Assembly (NCBI GenBank): GCA_022749755.1 | Contig: CM040446.1 | Coordinates: forward strand, 6,750,966-6,814,965 | Direction of reading: 5' to 3' | DNA from: Azadirachta indica | Taxonomy: Eukaryota; Streptophyta; Magnoliopsida; Sapindales; Meliaceae | Length of the DNA stretch: 64,000 nt | Shown: positions 1-10,693 of the stretch, piece after piece | How the letters are laid out: each line of letters starts with the position of its first letter | Numbering within the stretch: position 1 is the stretch's first letter | Position numbers and translations under genes: made by a program | The notes under the pieces: generated by a model | Told to the model about the DNA's origin: nothing | The model's input: the letters and a program-made list of their open reading frames with translations, nothing else | Databases searched by the model: none

Positions 1-533
1 AAAATTTAACCTAGTGTATGGAGGAGGTAGCCTTGGGTTAATGGGGTGTGTGTCAACTGCCGCACATATAGGAGGAAGTGAAGTCATAGGTATCATACCA
101 AAGGCTTTATCTGCAGGTAACATAACTAGCAAAACAATTGGAGAAGAACTAATGGTCTCAACAATGCATGAAAGAATTGCTAAAATGCTTGATTTTGCAG
201 ATGCTTTTATTGCCTTACCAGGTGGTTTTGGGACCTTAGAAGAAATTTTTCAAATTGCATCTTGGGCACAACTCCACCGTTCGTCAAAAACCCATAGGAT
301 TGTTAAATGTTAATGGTTTCTTTAACAAGTTGTTGTCTTTTCTTGATCATGCTGTAGAACAAAATTTTATTTCACAGATGGCTCGCAAACTCCTCATTTC
401 TGCTCCGACTGCTAATGACTTGATCAATCAGTTGCAGAACTTTGTCTATGAGCTAGATCCAACAATGGCACGATTAGAATGGTTAAGTGAAAGCAGTAAA
501 AAGCGAAAGCTGGATTTGTCGCTTCATTTGTAA
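1..533 (+). pseudogene. LOG-type phosphoribohydrolase, copy A, partial and frameshifted
   Basis: Residues 41-216 of the LOG protein encoded intact at 26108-26758. The frame carries the [10 protein letters not shown] loop and the PGGFGTLEE signature. One extra C in the stretch near 271-277 (ctccac here, ctcac at copy B) shifts the frame: the first frame ends at 313 and the correct C-terminus continues in another frame from about 275 to 533. The rest is almost identical to copy B, so the insertion is either a recent inactivating mutation or a sequencing error. The 5' end lies outside the window. Confidence 0.9.
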
Positions 534-1667
534 ACTTTTCTTATCTCTTTTTTTTCTACTAATTGCATTTTATTATTTTTTTTTCTTTAGTTATTTTTGC
601 TTAAGTTTGTTTCAGGTTTTACTTGTGTTTCAATAACTACTATTTCAGGTAATATTCTCTATATTGTACCTCTTTACATTTAAACATTGGGGACAATGTT
701 GCAATCTGGTTGGGGGGAGTGTAATTGACATAAGTAACCGTTTTTTTTTATACAACTAAAAAAGAAAAAAAATTAGATTCATAATTTGTAAGGATGTAGA
801 GTAAGGAGTAATCTTACTCCTGAGACACATTTTAGTAGATACGCATTATCATTTGTTTTGATTTTTGAATTTCATAACAAAGAATTTATCATTCACTTTC
901 TTTTGGATTGATCAAATATACGAACTCTCACATCATCATCACATAATAAATTATGCTCAAATACTCAATCAGTAAAATATTTATAAACCATCTTTCACAC
1001 ACACACTTTGATACATGACTGTGGATGACATATTGAAATTTTACAATATTTGAGCTTTTTAATTTTGTCAAAGGTAGCAACTAAGGGTTCAAAAAAAAAA
1101 TCTCCAAAAAAAAAAAATAATAAATAAATATTCTAATCAAAACTTTTACTTAGTAACCGGACTTCTTGCCTAATCAGCAGTGAATATTCGCGTAAAACGA
1201 TAAAGTTTTGATATGAATAATTTCATAACCTTAACTCAAGTAATTAAGCCTGTAGGGGTGTTTTAATACCTAATACCCTAAGGCCAACTGGTCTGAGAGT
1301 TATTGGCCCAAAGCTCGCTACATGGGTTAGGTTATGTTATTAAAAAAAAAAAAAAAAAAAAAAAAAGGAGATAGAAATAATCTTTGCCCAAAGAAGTTTA
1401 CCTTGACAAAATTTAGAACCAATGTTGTTTGATTCTAATTAAGTCCCATAACATGTATTAGTTATAAAAAACAAAAAGAAGGTTTATGAATAATTCCACT
1501 GACGAGTATTTGGCACATATATAGTAAATTTTTAAGTGAGAGTTTGTTTATTTTGAGAAGATGAAAAGGAAAAGAATGATTTTTACTTTGAATGTAAATT
1601 CTATAAATCAACTCTAAATGATATTGCTTATATTACTAGGGACTAGTAATAAGCTGGTTGGGGAGTG
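534..1667 (+). other. 3' untranslated region of young element A with two polypurine tracts
   Basis: No gene is visible. It contains a purine tract ending ggttggggggagtg near 707-721 and a second one, ctggttggggagtg, at 1654-1667 that directly abuts the LTR and is the functional-looking polypurine tract. A long A run lies at about 1339-1365. The corresponding stretch in copy B is 26759-27890. Confidence 0.75.
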
Positions 1668-3074
1668 TGATGAATGTTTAAAAGTGTAGGTTTATCAAAA
1701 AAAATATTATGATTTACACTTAATAATGTCCTTCTATTCCCCAATAATGAAGCATATTCCTTTATATTGAATTGTAAAACATGAATTGGACTAAATAATT
1801 GGTTTTGCGCAGGTTTCGTATAATGAGCGTATCTTTCAATCCAAATTATCAATTGATACGATTCTTAGGCTAGACAAACATAAACTCATCATTTCACAAC
1901 TTTGTAAGCCAAAGGTTGGACCAGTTCGAGCAATTAATGGGACGAAATTGGGCTTCAACAGAACTCAAGCACATCTTTGAACCAGCCCAACATGCTTCCG
2001 TATTTGGGCCGTATCTCCCAAAATATGTAACGAAAAATTATATGGTTGAGTGATCTAGAAAGCTGAGAAAGGGATCTAAATTGTTTATTTTTTGTACTTT
2101 CTCAAATTTCAACTGGTCAGTTACCAAAAAGAGCTATCATTCTAGAAGGGCGGTGGAGAAATGCGACTTGAACATATCTGCCTATTTTCAACACAACTCA
2201 TGGTCTAAAATAGAAATAAGAGCGAGATATAGACCATTAGAAAAATGAGTCATCCACCTACAACTTTGAAGAAGGATGCTTTATGAAATTCGGTGGTTTT
2301 CATGGTCAAAAAAATGTTGGAAGTTGGTAAAGCGTGATTAATTAGAAATTGACCAAATTATGTTCACACATGTGGAATGTCTTTTGTTTTATCTATATAA
2401 AGGAAGACGTGGAAGTGGAGGGAGATCAGTTTTGTTTTCCATTTCTATTTTATTGTTGTAATTTGAACTTCAATTAAATGATGTATTTCTAATTTCATAA
2501 TTAGGGCTAAGGGTAAACTTTTGATGATTTTATAGTTTTGTTCTTTGATCTTTTGTTTTGCTCTTCATTGTTAATCTTTTTATTGATTGAGTAGTACTAT
2601 ATTTTGCAAGTGATTTTGAATTGTTAGAAACCTTGATTCATTGTTAACAAATGGTACATTGAATGCTTGGATATTTTCTACATATCAAGAGCAAGACAAC
2701 TTATAGTGTTTCACCATCAACTAAAAGGTAAGTCTTTTGATTTCTTTGTGCTCAAATGTTTTGTTTTCATCATCCAATTAAGAATCACTTCTTTTGATTC
2801 TTAATTGTATTTTTCTTTAAAAAAAAAAAAGATCAAGAATAAGTTCTATACAAATCATTAAAATAGATCCCTAATGCCCTAATATATAAGAATATAGAAT
2901 TTAAATTTGACAATAAGCAAATTCACTCCATTGGAATATTCAGATTTGTAATATTTAGACCTTTGAACTTGTAGACTTAATATAACATATTCCCTGTGGA
3001 CCGACACTCGGACTTCCGAACTTTATTACTTGAGACAACCTATACTTGGGAGTTACAACCTTTAAGTTGTAGCA
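1668..3074 (+). repeat. 3' LTR of young element A
   Basis: A 1.4 kb LTR starting TGATGAATG and ending GTAGCA. It is almost identical to the 3' LTR of copy B and by eye about 98% identical to the 5' LTR at 17845-19250. Its last bases are followed by taact, as in copy B. A 69-codon antisense frame inside it is incidental. Confidence 0.9.
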
Positions 3075-3246
3075 TAACTAATAAGTATTTGGTATATGTA
3101 TAATAAATCTTTAAGTGAGAGTTTGTTTATTTTGAAAAAATCAAAAGAAGAGGAATGATTATTATTTTGGATGTAAATTTTACAAATCAATTATAAATGA
3201 TATTGCTTATATTACTAGGGACTAATAATAAGCTGATTGGGGAGTG

Positions 3247-3930
3247 TGATGAATGTTTAAAAATATAGACATATCAAAAGAAATATTATGATTTAGATTT
3301 AATAATGTTCTTCTGTTCCCCAAAAATAAATCATATTCTTTTATATTGAATTCTAAAACATGAATTGAACTAAATAGTTAGTTTTACGCAGGTTTCGTAT
3401 AATGAACGTATCATTCAATCCAAAATATCAATTGATATGATTTCTGGGCTAGACAAACATAGACTCATTACTTCACAACTTTGTAGGTCAATGCTTGGAT
3501 TAGTTCGAGTAATTAATGAGACAAAATTAGGCTTCAATAGAACTCAAATGCATCTTAAGATTAGCCCAACATGGTATTGTATTTAGGCTGATCTCCCAAA
3601 ATACATACCCAAAAATTATATAGATGGGTTCTCCAAAACCCTAACAAAGAGGTCTAAATGTTTTATGTTTTACACTTTCTCAAATTTCAACTGGTTGGCT
3701 ACCAAAAAGAGCCATCATTCTAAAATAGCAGTAGAAAAATCTAACTTAAACATATCTATCTATTTTCTACACAACTTATGTTCTACAAAATCAACAAGAG
3801 TGAGATATGAACCACTAGAAAGCTGAGTCATCCACCTACAATTTTGAAGAAGGTGATTTCACAAATTTTGATGGTTTTGATATTCAAAAATATGTTGCAA
3901 GTTGGTAGAGTATAATTAATTAAAAATTTA
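3247..3930 (+). repeat. Truncated LTR of the old retroelement, unit P
   Basis: Starts TGATGAATG directly after a polypurine tract (gctgattggggagtg) and matches the first half of the young LTR with many substitutions. Homology stops after about 680 bp, near an attaattaaaaattt stretch; the last half of the LTR is missing. The same truncation occurs in units R, S and T, so it predates the tandem amplification. Confidence 0.8.
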
Positions 3931-4034
3931 GGTACAAATAATAAATTGCAATCTCTATTCCTTTTTTCTGTTAATGAAAAAAAATTTATAAAAGTTAACT
4001 TTACTCTTTTAGTGCCACTATATTAATATGAGAG

Positions 4035-4660
4035 TAGGGATGACAATGGGCCGGGGTAGGGGTGGGGAGGCATGCCCCATTCCCCGCCTCGTTTTCTATT
4101 TTAACTTCCACTCCCCGCTTCATTCCCCACTAAATTTAATGGGATGGGATGGAGAATCCCCCGCACGGGGAATGAGTTCCCATCCCCATATCAATTTCTT
4201 TTTTATAAAAATTAATTTTAATAATATAAGAATTTAATTAATTTAAATAAAAATATTATTGATATATTATTGGAAACACAATATAAAATCTTTTTAATTT
4301 TTAATTTTTTACTTTTTATTTATATATTCTATTTTTTTATAACATTCATTCATGACTTTATAATTTTTTATTACTAATTATATTTAATTATAATATATAA
4401 TTTAAAAAATTATAATATTAAATTATATTTACATATATAAAATTTAATTTATAAATTATAATATATTTATAATATGTTTTATTGGGGAATAGGGTGGGGG
4501 TGGGGTGAGGAGAGGTAAAACAATTCCCGTCCCATTAATAAACTGAGGATTAATTTCTCCCCGTTCCCCGTCCCATTTCCCGTAAATTTATCTGAATTCT
4601 CCGCCGTTGACGGTCGATCCCTATGGGTTTGGGGCCCCGTGGGGAATTTTGCCATCCTTA
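4035..4660. mobile_element. Non-autonomous hAT-like element, unit P
   Basis: A 626 bp element with imperfect terminal inverted repeats (TAGGGATGACAATGG at the left; the right end reads TAAGGATGGCAAAAT on the other strand). It is flanked by a perfect 8-bp direct repeat TATGAGAG at 4027-4034 and 4661-4668. An 8-bp target duplication and the short terminal repeats fit hAT transposons. Both ends are unusually GC-rich (runs of gggg/cccc) while the middle is almost pure A/T. It has no coding capacity; the short frames in the GC-rich ends are incidental. Confidence 0.75.
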
Positions 4661-5609
4661 TATGAGAGCGAACGTACACTTATAAACAAATAATGGAAAC
4701 AAATATGAAAATAACTCAACTTATTTTAACATTATAACAAATTTAAAATCATAATATCTATAATTTAATGCATAAAGTATAGTATTCTTGACAAATAATA
4801 AATTATAAATTTTTGAGACTGTATTTTTGATAGTTAAAAATTATTAGTCATATAAGATTATTTTAACAAGTCATTAGGTTCAGATATTAAACTTTTACAT
4901 GATTTAAGTATAAAATATAAATAGTTAAAGCTGAAAAGGACAAATAGTGAATAGATAAAGATATTTAATTATGAATAAAATATTGATAATAGATCTGAAC
5001 CATAGAAATATTTAGATTTAGATCTGAAAAATATTTAATTCTAGACAAAATATTCATAATAGATTTGAACTTAAGAGATATTTAGATCTGGATTTGAAAG
5101 GTACTTAGATTTGAACCTAGAAGACATTTAATTTAGAGAAATATATTTTTTTTTGTTCACGCCAAATGGTATTACATTTGTACGAGAAAGATATTTTGAG
5201 TAAATTTATTTTGCATTATATCCTAATGATATTTAATTTTCAACCCCAATGATATTTTGATTTGGATTCAATTAATATTTATCCATGAAACCATATAATT
5301 CGTCATCTGTTTATTGGTTAAAACACTGTGTATTCATTTATCATTATTTTTTAGAAATTTATTTTTTATTTAAACTGAATAAATTTTTTTGAAATTTTAT
5401 TTGTATTTACCTTTTCTTAATATTACATTAAAATTTAAATATATGCAATATATGTAATAGAAGTCTAAATATGACAATTTTTCTATATTCCAAAACACCT
5501 AGTATAATTTTTCACAAATTGGGGATCAGCTCATGCTCTATTGTGATGGAAAATTCTACAATATTACAGGACATCTTATCATTATGAGGGATTGAACACA
5601 CTCTCTCAA

Positions 5610-5875
5610 ATGGTTTATCAAAATCAAATATATTAACCATGTATACAATTAACATAAATAAAAAAAATACTTAAATATTTTATCAATGTTAAATATATTA
5701 CATTATGAATACAATTAATATAAATAAAAATAAATACTCAAATATTTTACCAAGATCAAATATTCACCATGTATACGATTAATATAAATAAAAACAAAAT
5801 ATTCAGATATCTTATCAACATCAAATATATTAAACCATATATACAATCAATACAAATAAAATAAATACATACATT
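5610..5875. repeat. Minisatellite with about 65-bp period
   Basis: About four degenerate copies of a unit containing catgtatacaatta, taaataaaaa and attttatcaa steps. Equivalent arrays, with fewer or altered copies, lie in unit R (about 31826-32090), unit S (about 44105-44350) and unit T (about 56065-56305). Confidence 0.6.
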
Positions 5876-5962
5876 TTAGTACACCATAAAGTTTTATTGT
5901 TGTAATAGATTCTCCTTAAATGCGAAATTGACTTTTTTTTTTCCCCACAAATGATGCCAATT

Positions 5963-5994
5963 GTTGATATCAGATTTCGTCACCTGATATCAAC
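5963..5994. repeat. Perfect 11-bp inverted repeat (hairpin)
   Basis: GTTGATATCAG and CTGATATCAAC flank a 10-base loop. The structure recurs at 32180-32211 and 56398-56429; in unit S (44441-44472) one change next to the loop alters the outermost pair. It could be the terminus of an older transposon; no function is claimed. Confidence 0.7.
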
Positions 5995-7473
5995 CAATAA
6001 ATTTATTTGTATATTGAGAAAAAAACCTATTTCTTCTGTTGTTTCTTTCCTTTATATACTCTCGTTGATTCGTTAAATTATTTAAAAAATTAGTTCAAGT
6101 GGGATTTTAAAGGGAGATAATTTAAGATTTAGTAGAATTCTAATTAGAAATAATTCAGTATTCTAGCTTACCTATAATTTAGATAAAAAATGATTTATCT
6201 TAAAAGATTTTTTATTAGATTTGATCTAAATAAAAAATATTGATTAAAGTTTTATGAATTTGAACCTTTATCCTTTATCTTTTAGGCTTTTGTTCTTTAA
6301 TATGGATTGAATAACTATCTTATTGGGTTAATATGCAGATGAAAAATTAACTTAATTTTAAATGTTGAAAAAATGGTCCAACATCATATGCTCGTAATGA
6401 GTTTTTACAACAAAAAATAATTTTTATTTAAATTTATTGTTAATTAAGCAATTTTATTCTCATTATTCTTTAGAATTTTTTGTTAAATTGAACATATTTT
6501 GACATATATATATTTAGTTATTCATCTTATATATATATATATGTATGGATGTATGCATTTCAAAATAATAGAAATATATGTGTGGTACTATAATTGTTTA
6601 GGCCTAAAATCATAGACCGTGAGGTTAATTAAGGATTTAGGTCTTCATGTATGCTTTTTCTTTTAGAAAAATTATTTTTAAAATTTTTTTATTTACAAAA
6701 AATTGATTGCTTAAAAAAGGGAGAGAAAGGGAAAAGGATTCTATTTTTTTTTTATTTTCTAACTTTTAATTCTTTTAAATTTTTAAAAAGAAAAAATTGA
6801 CTACTATAAAAATGGAAGAGAAAAGAAAAAGATTCAAATTTACTATTAGATATTTTAAATTATTTTTTCCTTAAAAGAAGAAATTGATTATTATAAAGTG
6901 AGAGAGAAAAGAAAAATATTCAAATTTACTATTTTAGATTTTTTTAAATTATGTTTTCCTTAAAGAAGAAATTGATTATATAAAAATGGGAGAGAAGGGA
7001 AAAAGATTTCAAATTTATCTTTTTAGATTTTTTTTTTTAATTTTTTCTTAAAGGAAAAAGAAATTGATTACTATGAAAATGAATTAGAAGGCAAAAAAAA
7101 AAAAGAAATTGGAGGAAGGAGAGACTTTTTTTAACCATAAAAAAAAAGGAGAAAAATATTTTATCAACATGAATCTTTGTTTCACTCGAGTTATTTATTT
7201 TTAAGTTCCATTATTTAGATACTTTGTGCTTGATAGGTTGTATTTAAGTTACTTTCCTATGCACATAAAATTTATTTGTTAAGTATTAGTTTAACATTCG
7301 TGCATATAATCATTCATGTAACATAGAAATTTTGGCTTCAACAATAAATAAAAACACTAAATTAAAGATATTAAGCATTCAAATGAATTTAACAAAACAC
7401 AAAGAATCGTTTATTTGAAGGAGTAAACCATGATAAAGGCCATATACTTTTCCCTTAATTTTGCAAGCAGCAC

Positions 7474-7793
7474 TCACTGGCCTTTGTCAACGAAAGAACC
7501 AGAAAGTTTTGGTGGATTACGTAAACATTTACAAGTATTATTCTGACATTTTATCGGTCCCGGACCCGGGCAAATAATTCGGCCAACACAATCATCATCC
7601 TTCGAACATTTAGGTTGAGCTTCCACCAAAGTCTGCAACTCCCCTGAATTAATTCATAACACATCACATAAATATAAATATATAAAAAAATTTATAGACG
7701 AATATAAACTATGATTCATATAGAAAGAAACTGACAAGTTGCAATGATCATGAGAGCCACCACAAAAATCATCTTTGAAGAAATCTTCTCCAT
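7474..7793 (-). CDS. NCR-like secreted cysteine-rich peptide, unit P copy
   Basis: Two exons, read 7793-7736 and 7643-7474, with a 92 bp intron (donor GTCAGT, acceptor TTCAG, phase 1). The 75-residue product starts MEKISSKMIFVV, has a hydrophobic signal segment (residues 8-18) and a likely cleavage after V-E-A at residue 28. The mature part has six cysteines at 32, 38, 44, 52, 57 and 59 (C-x5-C-x5-C-x7-C-x4-C-x-C), an acidic K-D-D-D-C step and a proline-rich C-P-G-P-G-P loop. This layout (signal peptide in exon 1, short intron, cysteine module in exon 2) is that of legume nodule-specific cysteine-rich peptides of the late-nodulin family, which act on bacteroids in the nodule. The gene is short and easily missed by ORF finding because of the intron. 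It could instead be another defensin-like secreted peptide; expression is not shown. Confidence 0.7.
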
Positions 7794-7874
7794 ATGCCTA
7801 TCTGTATCTTGAATATAGTATTGTAACAAAAGTTGCATGCACCTTTAATTTTTTTATTTGATTTTCCCACGGTG

Positions 7875-7882
7875 TATATATA
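7875..7882 (-). promoter_or_regulatory. TATA box of the unit P peptide gene
   Basis: TATATATA lies about 82 bp upstream of the start codon and is conserved in every copy. A CATGCA (RY-type) word lies between it and the ATG. Confidence 0.5.
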
Positions 7883-8586
7883 CAAGAATCAGGTGGAAAA
7901 GAAACTAATGTAGAGATAAATTTAGAATTTAAATCTAGATTTTAACTACCATATATATGAAATAAAATCCATTTTATTAGCAATAAATTTAACTAGTGTA
8001 ATTTATATATTACCGTAATTGGTGGTATTAGATTCTATATATAATTTTAATTGTACAATTTCTAATTCCATTCTATGTATAATTGCCGCATTATAAATAT
8101 ACCAAATTGAAAGTATTGTATGAAGTAAGGAAAAGGCTATACAAGTTGCTAAAGTTTAGTTTATTGGACTGATTAATTTTAATACTTTAAAAAGTACCTA
8201 TAAAAATTTTAATTTATTTAAAAATAATGATTATATCTCTATCAGTAGTAGTTATTTAACAAAAATAATTGTTAAATATTTAAAATTTGACAAAATATAA
8301 TATATTTATCAAAAGTACATTAATAAATAAAATTCATAATATTTTTTTATACATTAATAATGTAATATTTATTAACATATTATAAATTATATATTTTATT
8401 AATATGTTAATAAATATTATAACTAAAATTTAAATTTATTTATTTTATAATATATTAACAATTCAATATTAATTAGATAATAAAAATAAATTATGAATAA
8501 ATATTAGTCTCTCAATAAAATATATTATAATACAACACTTATGATTATTTTATAATTTATATTTACATATAGAAAAATATATAAAA
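7883..8586. other. AT-rich upstream DNA ending at the assembly gap
   Basis: No gene. From about 8300 it is almost pure A/T with palindromic words such as taataaatatta, resembling remains of small inverted-repeat elements. It stops abruptly at the N run. Confidence 0.5.
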
Positions 8587-8686
8587 NNNNNNNNNNNNNN
8601 NNNNNNNNNNNNNNNNNNNNNNNNNNNNNNNNNNNNNNNNNNNNNNNNNNNNNNNNNNNNNNNNNNNNNNNNNNNNNNNNNNNNNN
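8587..8686. other. Assembly gap of exactly 100 N
   Basis: A round-number gap is normally a scaffolding placeholder of unknown true size. The DNA to the left (1-8586) is almost identical to 26227-34805, and the DNA to the right restarts inside another unit. Confidence 0.98.
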
Positions 8687-9156
8687 AAATTTTTTTATTT
8701 ACAAAAAGGATTCTATTTTTTTATTTTCTAACTTTTAATTCTTTCAAATTTTTAAAAACAAAAAATTGATTACTATAAAAATAGAAAAGAAAAGAAAAGA
8801 TTTAAATTTACTATTAGATTCAAAAAAGGGGGAGAAAAATATTTTATCAACATGAGTCTTTCTTTCACTCAAGTTATTTATTCTTAAATTCCATTATTTA
8901 GATACCTTGTACTTGATAGGTTGTATTTAAGTTACTTTGCTATGTACATAAAATTTGTTTGTTAACTATTAGTTTAACATTCGTGCATATAATCATTCAT
9001 GTAACATAGAAATTTAGGCTTCAACAACAAATAAAAACACTAAATTAAAGATATTAAGCGTTCAAATGAATTTAACAAAACACAAAGAATCGTTTATTTG
9101 AAGGAGTAAACCATGACAAAGGCCATATACTTTTCCCTTAATTTTGCAAGCAGCAC
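8687..9156. other. AT-rich spacer right of the gap, unit Q
   Basis: Matches the region before the peptide gene in unit P (about 6680-7473) with deletions of several of the internal 80-90 bp repeats. No gene. Confidence 0.6.
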
Positions 9157-9476
9157 TCACTGGCCTTTGTCAACGAAAGAACCAGAAAGTTTTGGTGGAT
9201 TATGTAAACATTTACAAGTATTATTCTGACATTTTATCGGTCCAGGACCCGGGCAAATAATTCGGCCAACACAATCATCATCCTTCGAACATTTAGGTTG
9301 AGCTTCCACCAAAGTCTGCAACTCCCTTGAATTAATTCATAACACATCACATAAATATAAATATATAAAAAAATTTATAGACGAATATAAACTATGATTC
9401 ATATAGAAAGAAACTGACAAGTTGCAATGATCTTGAGAGCCTCCACAAAATTCATCTTTGAAGAAATCTTCTCCAT
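9157..9476 (-). pseudogene. Degenerate NCR-like peptide gene, unit Q copy
   Basis: Aligns to the unit P gene as exon 1 (9476-9419) and exon 2 (9326-9157). Exon 2 keeps all six cysteine codons, but the splice acceptor has lost its G (TTCAG to TTCAA). The next AG would move the junction by one base and shift the frame. In exon 1 three changes put N, E and K into the hydrophobic signal core (positions 9, 12 and 15), which should abolish secretion. It is the only damaged copy of the five; the unit Q DNA around it is otherwise similar to the others. Confidence 0.75.
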
Positions 9477-10640
9477 ATGTCTATTTGTATGTTGAATATA
9501 GTATTGTAACAAAAGTTGCATGCACCTTTAATTTTTTTATTTAATTTTCCCACGGTGTATATATACAAGAATCAGGTGGAAAAAAAAAACTAATGTAGAG
9601 ATAAATTTAGAATTTAAATCTAGATTTTAACTACCATATATATGAAATAAAATCCATTTTATTAGCAATAAATTTAACTAGTATAATTTATATATTGCCG
9701 TAATTGGTGGTATTAGATTCTATATATAATTTTGATTGTACAATTTCTAATTCCATTCTATGTATAATTGCCGCATTATAAATATACCAAATTGAAAGTA
9801 TTGTATGAAGTAAGGAAAAGGCTATACAAGTTGCTAAAGTTTAGTTTATTGGACTGATTAATTTTAATACTTTAAAAAGTACCTATAAAAATATTAATTT
9901 TTTTAAAAATAATGATTATATCTCTATCAGTAGTAGTTATTTAGCAAAAATAATTGTTAAATATTTAAAATTTGACAAAATATAATATATTTATCAAAAG
10001 TACATTAATAAATAAAATTCATAATATTTTTTTATACATTAATAATGTAATATTTATTAACATATTATAAATTATATATTTTATTAATATGTTAATAAAT
10101 ATTATAACTAAAATTTAAATTTATTTATTTTATAATATATTAACAATTCAATGTTAATTAGATAATAAAAATAAATTATGAATAAATATTAGTCTCTCAA
10201 TAAAATATATTATAATACAACACTTATGATTATTTTATAATTTATATTTACATATAGAAAAATATATAAAATATAATAATAAAACATATTATTCATAAAA
10301 TATATAAACTTATAATATATTAATAAATATTACATTATTAATGTACTATTTATTAATGTATTTTTTATAAATATATTATATTAACTCAAATTTTAAAAAT
10401 TAATTTTTTTTAATAACTAATATTAATAAAATATACTTGTTATTTTAAAATTTTTATAAATATTTTTAAAACTATTAAAATTAATTATTTCAACAAACTA
10501 AACCTTAGGGATTCCAAGTCCTCTCCCCTTAGTTTAATAACTGAAAATGAAATGTTCATCCTGCTTCTCCATAAATAGGTGACACTTACGGCATATATCG
10601 ATGAAAATAAATTCAACACGGATAGTGGGCAAAACTATTT
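9477..10640. other. AT-rich spacer upstream of the unit Q peptide gene
   Basis: Contains the conserved TATA region, then about 600 bp of nearly pure A/T with palindromic taatattaata-type words. No gene. Confidence 0.5.
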
Positions 10641-10648
10641 TTCAAAAT

Positions 10649-10693
10649 TGTTCTTCAAACATTGGAATCATTGGGTTTGGTATTAGTGGTTAG
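10649..10693 (+). pseudogene. Possible relic of a flavin-dependent monooxygenase N-terminus, unit Q
   Basis: One frame reads N-I-G-I-I-G-F-G-I-S-G then stop. This resembles the dinucleotide-binding G-x-G-x-x-G motif at the start of plant flavin monooxygenases. The versions in units S (47479-47532) and T (58322-58426) extend further (S-G-I-A-A-x-K). The fragment is very short, so the family call is tentative. Confidence 0.35.

Larger units (their letters stand above)
1..3074 (+). mobile_element. Young LOG-carrying Ty3/gypsy element, copy A (3' part only)
   Basis: This is the 3' end of the same retroelement seen complete at 17845-29293. It enters the window inside the LOG gene, runs through the 3' UTR and ends with the 3' LTR. 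Base 1 matches base 26227, and the match continues past the LTR into flanking DNA (3075 matches 29294). The two copies are therefore one insertion duplicated with its surroundings, or represented twice in the assembly, not two independent insertions. Confidence 0.9.
4661..7473. other. AT-rich spacer with internal repeats, unit P
   Basis: No gene seen. At about 4960-5130 variants of a stretch containing agatatttagatctg recur. A minisatellite lies at about 5610-5875 and an inverted repeat at 5963-5994. A short TA microsatellite sits near 6517-6545. At about 6700-7090 an 80-90 bp motif containing agaagaaattgattat recurs about four times. The 3' flank of the peptide gene follows. Confidence 0.6.

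Noticed and set aside
1643..1852. A minus-strand 69-codon frame at the start of the LTRs (also 17781 and 27866)
   Set aside because: Lies antisense across the polypurine tract and LTR start; it is an incidental frame.
4028..4237. Short frames with M-G-R-G-R-G-G in the hAT-like elements
   Set aside because: Product of the GC-rich terminal repeats; not conserved between units.
5610..5875. Repeat arrays considered as a CRISPR-like array
   Set aside because: Degenerate AT-rich minisatellite with no constant repeat and unique spacers, in a plant nuclear context.
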